From: Henricia sp. BOLD:AAB3569
Lineage: Eukaryota > Echinodermata > Asteroidea > Spinulosida > Echinasteridae
DNA length: 64,000 nt
Assembly (NCBI GenBank): GCA_037783545.1
Contig: JBBELK010000096.1
Span: forward strand, 372,001-436,000
Direction: 5' to 3'
Below, one piece after another: positions 1-11,084 of this stretch; within the stretch, counting starts at the first letter, position 1, and the number at the start of each line of letters is the position of its first letter. The notes under the pieces were generated by a model that did no database searches, was not told where the DNA came from, and saw nothing but the letters and a program-made list of their open reading frames with translations. A program made the position numbers and the translations under genes.

Positions 1-442
1 TTTTTGGTTTCAAGGCCGGGCAATTCGCTGTTCAAAGGTAAGAAAGCGAATTGTTATGAATATATGACATCTCTGTATCACTGGCCTTTTACTAAGTGCG
101 TGCTTAGTTGCTACGGTAACTGTTGACCCTGAAGCATGAATACCTTTGAGTTTTCTCCAATGAATCTGTGCTTTCCGTTGAAAGTCCCAGTGGTTTGTGC
201 ACTGTGTATGGACATTTTGATGATAGCGTGTGAGGCATACATGTAGCAACAGTATCCAAAGGGGCGGGGTTAATTGGGCAATCTCAGAACTATGCATTCA
301 ATTTAATAAGAAGCATTTCAACAATAGGTATTTTAACAATACATGTACAATGTGAGAACAATGGAAGGGAGGCAGATACCCTCTCTCACATATCATACTG
401 CATACGGTAGATGTTAATAAGCTTAATTCTGCCATTCCTTAG

Positions 443-574
443 GTGTATGTGAGGGCGTTTTTTGACTACAACCCAACACTAGACACTCTGCTTCCATGCC
501 CAGAGGTTGGCCTTGCATTCAGAAAGGGAGATATCCTGTGTGTTGTGGACAGAGAAGACCAAAACTGGTGGCAG
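443..574 (+). CDS. PALS2-like: p55-type MAGUK (PALS2/MPP2-like), exon with first part of SH3 domain
   Basis: This exon of 44 whole codons is flanked by a consensus acceptor (ccttag just before 443) and donor (gcag|gtcagt after 574). It starts VYVRAFFDYNP and ends DREDQNWWQ, which is the SH3 start (ALYDY-like) through the conserved double tryptophan of p55 MAGUK SH3 domains. MAGUKs of this family are membrane-associated scaffolds at cell junctions and polarity complexes, built as L27-PDZ-SH3-HOOK-GK. The upstream L27 and PDZ exons are not in the window and should lie to its left. The next exon continues in frame after WWQ. Assignment to PALS2 (MPP6)/MPP2 rather than MPP1, MPP3 or MPP7 rests on remembered family similarity and the GK sequence further on; the family is near certain, the exact orthologue less so. 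Confidence 0.93.
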
Positions 575-783
575 GTCAGTGGTTTTTCTCTTCTGTTTTT
601 AAAGGCAGTATACATCATTGGTAATCTCGAAAATCAGAACTGTTCACAGATTTACGCCTAACTTACACAATATAAACATGATGACCGTAGAAAACTTGCC
701 CTGAAATGGCTTTGTCTGAAGTGCTATAGTCTTTGAGAAATGAGTAAAACAATTAGTTTTCGTCTCATGAGACGAAAATTCAA

Positions 784-920
784 TTCGCCCCAAAACCGTT
801 TCGCCCAAGTGCCATTTCGCCCCAAACCGCTTCGCCCGAGTGCCTTTTCGCCCCAAATTGCTTCGTCCAAACACTACATCGCCCAAATGCCACTTCACCC
901 CAAAACCACTTCGTGCACAG
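784..920. repeat. minisatellite, about 31-32 bp units
   Basis: Four imperfect units start with ttcgccccaaa and continue with ccg/ttg, cttcgcccaagtgcc or similar (starts near 784, 816, 847 and 879). The units drift in sequence, so the array is not new. It sits wholly in an intron. Confidence 0.8.
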
Positions 921-1991
921 GCCGTGGTTCAGGGCGAAATGAGATAATATCTTTTTATAAGACAAAAATTGATGCAAAGTCAAAAGTGGCAAATTCTGAC
1001 ATTTAGGTGTTTTTTTTCGTGTAGCTTTTAAATCACCCTCTTGGGAAAAACTGATGAAACTCACTTAATTAAAATTTGCCTTGTTTGCATGATGTGAAAT
1101 TTTGGTTAAAATGCGTTGGAAAATGACAGTTATTTTAAAACAAAAGTAGGACATTTTTTTTTGACACGTAGTATGAATGTGTGTGCACATACATTTTTTT
1201 ACAAGGGTTTTTTTATGTGAAAGAAACTAGGCTCCTGACTACCGAGGTATTATGGCTTTGTTGTCCATGCAGTATAACTGTGGAACCAGCCTAAATTGGA
1301 CGATGGCTTCACACATTTTCTTGAAAGCATGGACACAGTTTTTCATTGTTTTCTCGGAACATATTTGAGGTACTGGGTATGAGTTACACACAGGTTGGTT
1401 TTTATCATACACACCCTTAATCACACATGGAGATACATGTAATGCCGTTTTTAACAGTTTCCAATCATAATCTGTTTTTAATATGTCGTATATAACATGC
1501 TTGGCAAAGTGATTGATTGGTATGTCCACAATACTGGAGAGACATTACCGATCAAATTCATCTCTGTTGAATGTCTTTTAACTTCTCTTAAAACAAAACA
1601 AACATCTTTAGGATATTCTAAGGAAATAACTTCAACCCCCAAAACTGGAACAAATACATGTAGTATAACACTACCTTTACGTACATAACAAGTGCACAAA
1701 TAGTTTGGTGGACAATAGTGTTGGTTTATTGAATAATGTTGATTGGTGGTTCATCAACCCGTTCATCAATCAATCAATGCAAAAGCAATGTTTAGTTAAT
1801 AAAGCAAGGACAAACCTGTTTACTTAAAGGAGCATGTCCAGATTTTTCCAGAAAATGGATTTTGTTCTAACCTAACAATCATCTAAAATACCTCCTGAAA
1901 ATGCTATCCATGGGAAAAAAACAGGAAATTTGCAAGCTCCAATTTGGTTGATATATTTAACGGATAAATTAGTTTTTTTAATTTATTCATT

Positions 1992-2337
1992 CACCACATC
2001 CAACAGCGGAAGGACCGCCAATTACAGGAATAGGATCAATTAACATAGATATTCGAATAACTATCAACTTCTAAGTTGAATTAGATACGGCCAGAGACAC
2101 CGGGGAATCCCTCCCCTTGCTCTTCACGAAAGAATGCTCTGGGATCTTTAAAGTGCATTACCTAACACACTGGACCAACGGCTTAACATCCCTTCCGAAG
2201 GACGGAACAAGTGTGATTAAGTGCCTTGCTCAAGAGCACAAGTGCCACAACCCGTCACGGCCTGGAATCGAACTCACATTCTAGTACTGGCACAGGAACT
2301 TGAGTTCGACGCACTAGACCGCTCGGCTATAAACCCC
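1992..2337 (-). repeat. tRNA-derived SINE, minus strand
   Basis: Read on the minus strand it begins with a tRNA-like head (GCCGAGCGGTCTAGTGCG as A-box region, GAGTTCGATTCC as B box), followed by a body with GAGCAAGGCACTTAA. Related copies lie at 4813-5180, 11625-12153 and, broken up, at 38130-39160. The leucine/serine-type head with long spacing between boxes is typical of invertebrate SINEs. Confidence 0.8.
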
Positions 2338-2673
2338 AATTTACAAAACATCAGTGAATTTGTTGACAATATCCTTGAAAATATACAGATTGAGAGCGCG
2401 AAATTTCAGATTAGTAATAAGAAAAATATGACAAATGATATGGTATCAAAATCTCAACATCCATGGGAAAAATGCGGGGCTCAAAAATGTGATCTGGACA
2501 CACTCATTTACATGTGAAATCGTGATTAAAGAACAGCATGCTTTTTAGTGTGGGCCACCCTGTCAAAATTTGGCCTTGGAGAACCCACATCTACCGTACA
2601 CAGAAAATATAAAACGTAGCTGAATTGCTCTTTATTTATGCATTTTGTTTTTGTTTTTTTGCGTGTTATACAG

Positions 2674-2782
2674 GCTTATGTATTAGGTGCGAAGAGCCCA
2701 ACGGGCTTAATACCCAGTGTGGATCTAGAAGAGAGAAGACGTGCTTTTGTTCCAAAGGAAAACATCCATACAAGACAGACAG
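2674..2782 (+). CDS. PALS2-like: PALS2/MPP2-like MAGUK, second SH3 exon
   Basis: The exon of 109 nt has acceptor tacag before 2674 and donor cag|gttaca after 2782. It translates AYVLGAKSPTGLIPSVDLEE and on to RRRAFVPKE. The GLIPS motif and the following LEE-(R/K)-R-x-AF stretch are hallmarks of the end of SH3 in MPP2/PALS2-type proteins. It joins the previous exon at a codon boundary and leaves one base (phase 1) for the next exon. The MAGUK SH3 domain packs against the GK domain within the molecule instead of acting as a usual polyproline binder (family knowledge). The intron before it is about 2.1 kb and the one after about 3.5 kb. Confidence 0.92.
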
Positions 2783-3166
2783 GTTACAAAGCATTTATCT
2801 CTTTATTTACTAGCTCTAATCTCTTACAAGTTGTGTACACAGCCACCTTTCCAGAAGAACCTGGTGACCCAGGAGCTGAGTTGTTGACAAGTTTCGTCTG
2901 TCAATAGACCACTACAAGAGACCATCTTCGTAGGAAGTATGCGCCGCATACGCACATCATGGAAAATATTTTACGAGCGCGCTTTGCTCGATATTTGTTC
3001 GAATACGGCGCAGCTGATGTGCATCACAAAAATGTACACTCAAGATTCTGATGCACATGGCAATTGTAAGAAGTGACGTAATGATGTCCATTCTTGATTC
3101 AAGCCTTGATGAACTAGTCTTGATTTAGTTCTTAATCCATTAAGAGCAAGTCTCAATTCAAGACCC

Positions 3167-3762
3167 AATAGACCGATCCAGTAAGCTCCGCCCACTTAGA
3201 AATTGCCTGGCAACATGCCACACGTGCCATGCACGTGTGCAGTAGAGTCGCGTGGCCGTGCCGTGCGTCAGCGTCCGCGCCCTGGTCAGCGCGTATTGAA
3301 ACATGCACACGCACATAGAAACTGCACGCTCGAAAGCAAAATGTGCACTTAAGTATCCGGTCGTATGCGTGCACGTACAACACGCCTGCAATACGCGTAA
3401 CGCGCGCGATCGAACAAAAACATCCCGACACACATCTAAAACGAAGTGAATGCACAACTTAGCAAAACGACAAGCTAATTTTGGTAAGTTTTTCACGTTT
3501 ACACAAAAACACATTTATGAAGGGATTAAAAGTAGGTTAGGATAGTCTTATACAACCGTTTTAAACCCGCTAGCCTCCTCTGCGCTGATAAAAATGATGT
3601 TTATGGTGTTTTTGCGTCACTCGTGCTGCATTTGCCGTAGCTCTGTGCACAAAATTTTGAAGACTCGGGTAACCAAAATGGAGATCCACTTTTTGGTTAC
3701 CTGAACCTGAGGCTGTGATTGGTCAATTCCAAAATGGGCGGAGCTTACTGGATTGGTCTATT
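3167..3762. mobile_element. MITE with 28-bp terminal inverted repeats
   Basis: The left end AATAGACCGATCCAGTAAGC and the right end, read inverted, AATAGACCAATCCAGTAAGC match over 28 bases with one difference; both continue into tccgccca. The interior is rich in CpG and cgtg/gcac words and has no credible gene. It sits in the intron between the second SH3 exon and the HOOK exon. Confidence 0.8.
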
Positions 3763-3849
3763 CAGTATGGGTCTTTCCCTGGTAATGGGGGTATATTTGA
3801 AAGATAAGTCAATAATTCCTTTCAAATGTCTTCAGTTTATCTCAAACTT

Positions 3850-4350
3850 AAAGGGCCCCTGAAATGGTATTTTTATCAATGAAATATATGCTATGCAACT
3901 ACCCCATTCATTTACAGTCATAAAAACCCTACTTGGAAGTTGTTTTAGGGGTTAAAATCAAGGTTTTTGATTTTTATGCAAATTAAAATTGACATATTCA
4001 TGAGCAAAGTTGTAATGTCACATTAGGCAAACGCAGGAAAATCTCATTCAACTGTGCACAAAAGTTTTCAGTATTTTCTCCAACTTGCTGAAATTTGTGT
4101 AACCCATGATTGTTTGGGTTTGTTTTACATGATGCCTGTTGTAAGCCATGTAAAAACTAAGTCTGGAAACTGGAAACATTTTCCACAAATCCAGTTGGAA
4201 GTCTTATGTTTTTTCTTTGCTGTTCTGCTGTGTGTTCCTAAAGTGACATGCCCCAAACAGCGCCCCCTTTCTGTGAGTTTCTGTAAAGAAATTTTCAATG
4301 TTGAAAAATGCTATCTTTTGTTGATAGGGCATCAAAATGAACACTAGTAC
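3850..4350. repeat. intronic repeat family 'R1', first copy
   Basis: It begins AAAGGGCCCCTGAAA and shares long stretches with 9319-9896, for example ATTTTTATCAATGAAATATA and TCAACTGTGCACAAAAG, and the cagcgccc motif. The two copies diverge in many positions but not in length over about 290 bases. Probably a decayed non-autonomous DNA element. Confidence 0.7.
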
Positions 4351-4639
4351 TAAATAAGAAATGTTAAGTAATGTTCCTTGTCAAGGTTAATAACCAAAGT
4401 TATCCGGTAGTGGCCATCCTTACTGACTCAACACAAGATTTGAAAGAGGATGAGTCAAACTACATGTATGAGTAATGGGTATACATGTGTATTATTTCTC
4501 TATTTTATCCAATGGGTCGACACTTTTTGCGTAGAGAGCCCTATTAGGATGACGCGCCCTATAAGGTCGACAATTTGGTGTAGGCCCAATATTTTGGAAG
4601 TCAAAATAAATTTGTTTAGGTCAAAATCCATCTTTTTCA

Positions 4640-4830
4640 AATCGAGAACCATTTTTATTAGGTCTAGAACCATCTCTCTTAGGTCTGGAACCATTTTGGG
4701 AACCTTTGGGTAACAGAATTTTGGTGTCCAATCGATGTCTTTTAGCAAAAATTTCGGTGGTAGTTTAGTAAAGTCTTTCCGGCGTGTCGTCCCTTTGCGG
4801 CATTAAGTGATATATTATTATTATTATTAT
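4640..4830 (+). repeat. 3' end of a non-LTR element with (TTA)n tail
   Basis: The stretch GGTCTGGAACCATTTTGGG through the ATT/TTA repeat at 4812-4829 resembles 48126-48293, which also ends in TTA repeats. A shared terminal segment plus a short microsatellite tail suggests the 3' untranslated end of a LINE or SINE on the plus strand. No coding part is attached. Confidence 0.55.
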
Positions 4831-5180
4831 TTCTTTCTGGTATTCATACCAAGGTTTCCTCAATAGTGCTCATTGCACTGTCACTCGCAAGCGTGAGGAA
4901 ACCCGTGAAGAATTAGAATTAGAAATGGCCAGATACACTGTACACCGGGGAATCCCCTTTCTCTTCACGAAAGAATGCTCTGGGATCTTTAGAGTGCGTT
5001 ACCATTACCTAACACACTGGACCAACGGCTTTACATCCCTTCCGAAGGATGGAGCAAGTGTGGTTGAGTGCCTTGCCCAAGGGCACAGGTACCGCAGCTG
5101 GATTCGAACTCGCAAACCCAAGTTTTCACCCATGATTGTGAGTCAACGACCCAAACCACTCGGCCACGGTACCCCACAAT
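4831..5180 (-). repeat. tRNA-derived SINE, minus strand
   Basis: This is the same family as 1992-2337 with a different head: read on the minus strand, GGCCGAGTGGTTTGGGTCG then GCGAGTTCGAATCCAGCTGC (B box GTTCGAATCC), then GGGCAAGGCACTCAACC. The TTA repeat just left of it may be its 3' tail. The tail end carries the block ACTCGCAAGCGTGAGGAAAC seen again at 11680-11700. Confidence 0.8.
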
Positions 5181-5397
5181 TGTATGCCTATCAATTGAAG
5201 CTGTTTTTGCAGAAGCTTAAATTTGACCAAGGTAATCATGAAAAAAATGTTAGGCGGTTTGGGGCACCTTGGGGAGAAAGCTGCAGGGCAGTTTAGGGCA
5301 CTTTGATGTGGACTGTCCTGACTTTGTCATTGGAAATTACACTAATACTGGACCCATTTGCTGTCATTTCTGTTAAGCAATGAGGCAATAGGAAATA

Positions 5398-6146
5398 AAG
5401 CCCCCTTCACACTTAGGAGTTTTGGATACGAATCAACATGACGTAATAATCGCATTACACGTAATGAAAAAGCCTGGAAATATCTAATTACCGTGACGGA
5501 AACGACCAAAAAGTACATGTTGCGATTCCCTTACGACAGGTTACGACCACTTACGACCCTGATGAAACCATCATACGATGATCGTAAAAGTGGAAACGAT
5601 TTGGATGCAAATCCTTGCGACACTTAAACGACACTTTGTTAATGTTTGCGATCAGATTGCGACATTTTATGATGCATCCCAATTTCTTTGCGACTTTTTG
5701 CAATCTTTTACGAATGCCATTACGATCGCTTGCGATTCTTTACGATTTGTTGGCGACCTGAAAGCGATTCTCTGTCGCGATTTTCTGGAAATTATGACGA
5801 TCATGTGACTTAATTGCATTCGTATCTAATTGTAAAGAAAACTTAAAAGTTCGTATTGAAATTGTGCTAAAGGATTGGTTAAAAACCTTTACGACGGCAT
5901 TAGGATTATTTTCGACCTTGTTAAGACACATTACGACTTTATTACGATATCTTACGACCGGTCCGACGATACGACCCTTCACGAAATTTTTAACATTCCA
6001 AAAGTTTCGTAATGACTTTGCAACCAAGACCAATCATTACGATCGTTTAAGAATGTTTACGATTGTCTTTACGAATGCCCTTACGAATGCTTACGATTCA
6101 AAATCGTTAAGGTTCATATCCAAGATCGTCTGTGTGAAAGGGGCTT
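5398..6146. mobile_element. TIR element rich in TTACGA words
   Basis: The ends AAGCCCCCTTCACAC and GTGTGAAAGGGGCTT form a short TIR with one extra base. Between them, words such as ttacga, tacgat and gcgac and their complements recur dozens of times in about 750 bp. No gene is present; likely a non-autonomous DNA transposon in the intron before the HOOK exon. Confidence 0.7.
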
Positions 6147-6306
6147 AGATAAAACATAACTTGGTGTAAATTGCATGTGTGGCTCACTGCAAAATGCCAA
6201 TCTTCTTTAACTGTGACACATACATGTAATCAGGTTTTATACTCCCAAATGAATGTGCACTTGATTTTCTGAGTGCCTGACCTTTCACGTTTCCTTACAA
6301 CAGTAG

Positions 6307-6531
6307 CTTGTGGCCTTATACAGAGCAAAAGGCGTCGCCGTGAGCACTACCAAACACGCAAGAACTACGAGTTTGATCGCAGCGACATTGTCGTGTATGA
6401 GGAGGTTCAGGAAATGCCACCGTTCCAGCGTAAGACACTGGTATTGCTCGGAGCACAGGGTGTCGGCAGACGTATTCTGAAGAACAAACTGATTGATTCC
6501 GACTTAGTGCACTTTGGTACTGCTGTCGCAC
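6307..6531 (+). CDS. PALS2-like: PALS2/MPP2-like MAGUK, HOOK region and start of GK domain
   Basis: The exon begins after a tandem acceptor cagtag (6301-6306) and ends at a strong donor, c|gtaagt. It reads [14 protein letters not shown] at the start, a basic HOOK segment of the kind known to bind band 4.1 (FERM) proteins. It continues [20 protein letters not shown] and then [14 protein letters not shown], the opening strand and loop of the GK domain. The loop has no lysine plus serine/threonine at the ATP-binding position of a true guanylate kinase, as in all MAGUKs, so the domain should be a protein-binding module, not an enzyme. The [18 protein letters not shown] block is what points to MPP2/PALS2. 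Phase 1 at both ends fits the neighbours. Using the first AG (exon from 6304) adds one codon in frame. Confidence 0.94.
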
Positions 6532-8074
6532 GTAAGTAAATAAATATCCCCTTTCAGGTTTATTACTGGTTTGCAGGAAATGGTTGGTTGGCTGTCCCTA
6601 AATCTTCACTCAAATGGGTGCATGCTACCAAGTCATGCATAATGCATTTTAGGTGCACGATGCAAAGTTGGAAATTATGGTGTAGGCTCCATGATAATGT
6701 ATTGTACACTGTGCATACACATGGTATTCAAATACATGTATTACATAGCGCCCAAGTAGATCCCTGTCATCTGATTGGACGATAGCCTGTCACATGGCAT
6801 TAAATAATTTAACCATTTAATGCTACGTCACCAACTGTTCCATATGATTTTTTTCATTGCACGGCACTCGTATTGTATTCGTGTACATGCGCGCCATTGT
6901 ACGCCGCTGTAGCAGACGCGTTTGCGTAAGACAGATTCGGTCATTATGATGCCAGGGATGTCGGGGACTAGTGTCTTTAGTACTTTTTCATATTTTCGAG
7001 CTGTCAGATTGTTCTCCAATCAAATGACAATGATCTCTTTGGGCATTATATAAAACAAATAATAATGTTTTTCATTTGTTTAAAGGCCCAGTGTATCATT
7101 TGCAATGACCCCAAAAAGTAATCGACGAGTTTACAGGGAAAAGTTCTGAAAGTAAAGATTGAATTAATAGCAACTACCCAATGAAAGGTTTCCGCTCAAA
7201 ATGATATAAATTTACCAAAAAATAATCCGTAAAGATGAAATTATTTAGATCGTTTGCAAATGATTTACTTATTTTTGGTTCGCATCTACGCAGTCCAAAA
7301 TGCATGGGCGCTGTTTACTGCGTGTGCGTGTTCCAACGCGATGCATTTTTATGGATTGCGCGCACACGCAGTATATAATGTGCGCCACAGAGTGCATGAC
7401 GCAAGCCACATAGTACCCGATCAACTGAGAACGAATATTTGAAACACTCCGCCAAGACCAGGAAAATGCATATGGATTTTCATGTTTTTTTTAAACGTGG
7501 TACATTTGACAAAGCTGAAACTTCTTCGGATGAGTTTGTTGATGTCTTTCTTTTGATTTATAATGGTTTTATTCGCAGAATCGCTCAAAAACAGATCATC
7601 TACAGGGCCTTTAAAGATGCAGGTTTGTTAATACACCACAAACAAATTCGTGCCATGAATTTCACCGCGCTCTATACCTTGCCCAAAAGATGAAATTATT
7701 CCATTCAACGAGGCGGAGCCGAGTTGAATGGAACATTCTATCTTTCAACTCATCTTTCAACTCATTGTTCCATTGAACTCATAAACGTTCATTATTTGTA
7801 TATTATTTAATCCAATCGAATCACATTTACGGGTGGTTCCCACTCACGCCGTTGCTTATGCATTTGTCAAAGACAGACAACAAATATTTGGTGCCCTCGG
7901 TGGTGAAAATGCGTCAGGTTTTTCAACTATTTCGCATTTCTTATTTGACAACAGTGATTTTTGTTCAACATTGTTCAACAAAAAGTCAGAGTGCCCCACA
8001 ACGACCACACTATAAGCTTTGACTAGAAAAGGTTTACTTCTATTTGCAATGAATGAAGCAAATTGCAACCCGTC

Positions 8075-8519
8075 TAAGGCCGGGGTCAGACGAATTATGA
8101 CATTCCAATTTATTGTAGTATTACTATAGTACGATTACGAGATTTTGTGCGTGTGACCCCAAATCTATTGTAATCGCATCACAATCGATCAACGACGAGA
8201 ATTCTCATCATTTGATTAATCGTATTACAATAAATTGGCAAAATACGTGTGTGACCCCATCTCGTAATCAAGGGTGCTACTGTAGGCACAGCAGGCAGCA
8301 CATTGCAGGCAGCAAGCACGCACCCGCAATACACACACGAGGAATGGATGGATTACAATATGATGACGAAATTGTTACTCGTGTGACCCCACTTTATTGT
8401 AATACGATTAAAAACCGATTAAAATAAGTTTGTCGTCTGACCCCAGACGTCGTCGGAACTATTACAATCATATCATTATCGAATAATTACGAGATTTTTT
8501 TTGTGTGACCCCGGCCTTA
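8075..8519. mobile_element. MITE with TAAGGCCGGGGTCA ends
   Basis: It begins TAAGGCCGGGGTCAGACGA and ends TGTGTGACCCCGGCCTTA. The motif gtgtgaccc or its complement recurs inside at about 8150, 8250, 8380 and 8500, alternating with attacaat/attgtaat words. No coding capacity. Confidence 0.75.
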
Positions 8520-8544
8520 AAAATAATTTTATTAGCTTTTTGAC

Positions 8545-9210
8545 AGGGTTCCTGCAGTCATGGAAAACCTGGAAATAAAAGGTTAATTTCCAGGCCTAGA
8601 AAAGGGGGAAATTGGGGGAAAATGTAAAAAGTCATGCAAAAGTCATAATCAATCCGTGAGCCTCCCGAAAAATCATTCTAACTCCCGACCTTATGATTAC
8701 ATCATGGAGGTAGACCTCCATGATTACATACAGTATCCTCTCGTTGGGTGTGGAAATAAAAATTACATTATGTCTGTGTTTTCTTTCGCTTGTGCTCGCT
8801 ATTAGCCAGCAGCGCATGCCACACGCGCATGCATTGTGGGCAAAATCTGGTGTGTTCGCATATGGGTATTTCTATAAATTAGGGGTCCAATTTTGGTGTC
8901 CCCCGTTACATTTTACATCTTGTTTTTGTAAATTCAGGACACATTCTTTAAATACTTTCCATCTCAAAGTACAATTCATACAAAATAGTTTACAGGCCAT
9001 TTTAATGATTTTTGTACAAAAAACAACACATACCGGTATCAGGTGTAACAGGGGACACTATCAAAATGTCACACCACTCTTTAATACAGGGTGCTGTTAA
9101 GGGCAAAACACAATTTGCGTTGAAAAACGGTCATGGATTTTCTTAATTTTGTCATGGGAAAGTCCTGGAAAAGTCATAACATTTCATTTTTAAGAAGTTG
9201 TAGGAACCCT
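8545..9210. mobile_element. non-autonomous TIR element
   Basis: The ends AGGGTTCCTGCA and (inverted) AGGGTTCCTACA pair, and the subterminal parts share words such as tggaaa, cctggaaa and agtcat in opposite orientation. Only short chance ORFs lie inside. Confidence 0.6.
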
Positions 9211-9318
9211 TTTAGAGCACCTTGAAATTGGGCCCTTGTGGGCTTGGTTCAAGTCCTATCCGGGTCAGTATATGGATTGGGTTTTCAGTCCCTACATGTA
9301 CTTCATGTTGTGAACTTA

Positions 9319-9896
9319 CAGGGCCCCTTATTTAGGATTTTTATCAATGAAATATATGCTTTAAAACCACTCTACTCAGTTAAAGTCATAAAAATCCTAT
9401 TTGGAGCTTGCATTGTGGGTTAAAACAAAGGTTTTTAGTTTTTATGCTAATGCGAATATGCATATTCATGACCAAGGTCACTATGTCACAAGAGGCAAAC
9501 ACAGGAAAATCACATTCAACTGTGCACAAAAGATTTCACTTTTTTCTCAATTTTCCTGAAACTTTTGTAATCCATGGCTGTTTGAGTTTGTTTTACATGT
9601 TGCCTGCTGTAAGCCATGACAAAACTGGGGGTAGAAACTGCAGCAATTTGCCACAAGTCCAACTTGAAGTCTTATGTTTTTTCTTAACTTTTCCCTTCTG
9701 TCTTCCTTATGTGATGCACTCAAAACAGCGCCCTCTGTCTGTGATTTATTGCAGTGAAATCTTCAAAGTTAAAAAAGGCCACCTTTTATTGATTTTACAT
9801 CCAAACGAACAATAGTATGTCTTGCTGAACAAGTAATCCGTCATTATGAAGCAAAGCTTAGGCACAAAGTTGTTTAGCATGTCACAGGCCCTTTAA
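9319..9896. repeat. intronic repeat family 'R1', second copy
   Basis: It is homologous to 3850-4350 and better preserved at its right end, which reads TCACAGGCCCTTTA and pairs imperfectly with the left end AAAGGGCCCC of the first copy. This supports a TIR-bounded element of about 580 bp. Confidence 0.7.
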
Positions 9897-10076
9897 CCAA
9901 ACAAAAATGTGTGGAGATTTTCCCCACCACTAAAGATTTCTTCACAGATTTCTTCAGGCCTATGAGCTAACGTACAGTACCATGGGCACTTTTGAGGAAT
10001 CCTTGGTTTCAGTAAATAAAATAAACAGTGCATAAAACAAGGGCTCTTTCGACCTGGTTTTGAATCATTTCAACAG

Positions 10077-10279
10077 ACACATCACGCAGACCACGAGAAG
10101 GGGAGGAGACTGGATTAGATTACCACTTTGCCATGCGATATGAGATGGAAGAAGACATCCGACAGAATAAGTTCCTGGAATACGGGGAATACGCAGGCAA
10201 TCTGTATGGCACGACGTACGACGCAATACGGGCTGTCAATAAGTCGGGCAAGATGTGTGTCTTGGACATGAACCCTCAG
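10077..10279 (+). CDS. PALS2-like: PALS2/MPP2-like MAGUK, central GK domain exon
   Basis: The exon has acceptor ttcaacag before 10077 and donor cag|gtacca after 10279. With the one base carried over it gives 68 codons. Readable motifs are HTSRRPREGEE, DYHFAMRYEMEEDI, KFLEYGEYAGNLYGT and CVLDMNPQ. These match the GMP-binding part of guanylate kinase (TSRxPR-x-E, then E-x-G-x-Y-x-G-N-x-YGT, then xLDxxPQ). In MAGUKs this pocket binds phosphorylated partner peptides (family knowledge). Codon phase is 1 in and 0 out, consistent with both neighbours. No stop or frameshift is seen. Confidence 0.95.
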
Positions 10280-11084
10280 GTACCAGTATTAAACAGGATG
10301 GATTATTTGGGCATGTTTGTTTCATCACTGATCCGAATCCAGATGCCGGGATGTCTCCGCAAGGAAACAAATGAAACTGCTCTCAACAAGTATCTCAAAT
10401 CGCATGAATAGCAATTTATTTCTAAACCAAATTTCACGGTGACATCCATTGTAAATAAATGAACAATCTCAATTTGTTTGTATTGCTTGTCGTCACAGAG
10501 AATGTAAACGACACAATTTACTCACACGACCATCTTTGCAACGTTTACGTCGTCATTTTGTATCTATAGCGCTGAACCACCTCTCGAGATTGATACCTGA
10601 GATCACAGATCTCAATCAGGATCATCTGCGTAAAATGAATGAGTGCATCTAAGATCTGCGCAGATCTGGATCCAGTTCAGGGTTCTTCACTAGTCGCTGT
10701 CTTGTCTAGGCATGCTGAACAGCGCCCCCACATGGCAAACGGTGACCAGCTCTAAATGGATGCATGTACGTGGATGCATGCAAATGGTGTTGTGGGTACG
10801 ATGTACAGACATCCTTCCTGTAAATGGCGATTTATTCGCTGTTGGATTTGGTTAAATAATTAAATAAAATACCCTTGGTAAGTGAACGATAATGACAAAA
10901 CGACAATTTTTTTGTCAGTTTGGCGCGCCAAGACAGAACAGCTGGATCGAGAACCCTGCAGGCCAGTCTAAAACAAACACGCTTTTGATCATTTGGGAAT
11001 TTTAATATTTTTATATTATTTGAATATTTCATTATTTTTATATTTGAATATTTCATTATTTTATTATTTGAATATTTCATTATT

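Larger units (their letters stand above)
575..2673. other. MAGUK intron with minisatellite and SINE
   Basis: This intron joins the two SH3 exons. It carries a short minisatellite (784-920) and a minus-strand SINE (1992-2337). The rest, including an AT-rich stretch around 1060-1240, shows nothing I can assign. Bases 1-442 are likewise upstream intron with no recognised feature. Confidence 0.85.
6532..10076. other. MAGUK intron with several TIR repeats
   Basis: This intron splits the GK domain. It holds a small inverted repeat at 7699-7731 (ttccattcaac...gttgaatggaa), a MITE (8075-8519), a larger TIR repeat (8545-9210) and the second R1 copy (9319-9896). The stretch 6540-7690 shows nothing further that I can assign. 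Confidence 0.8.

Noticed and set aside
3153..3514. Frames of 100-118 codons on the minus strand
   Set aside because: They lie inside the TIR-bounded MITE and are rich in Cys/Arg from its CpG-rich interior; no domain.
4054..4347. Small conserved protein in repeat R1
   Set aside because: The second copy shows mostly amino-acid-changing differences, so no sign of selection.
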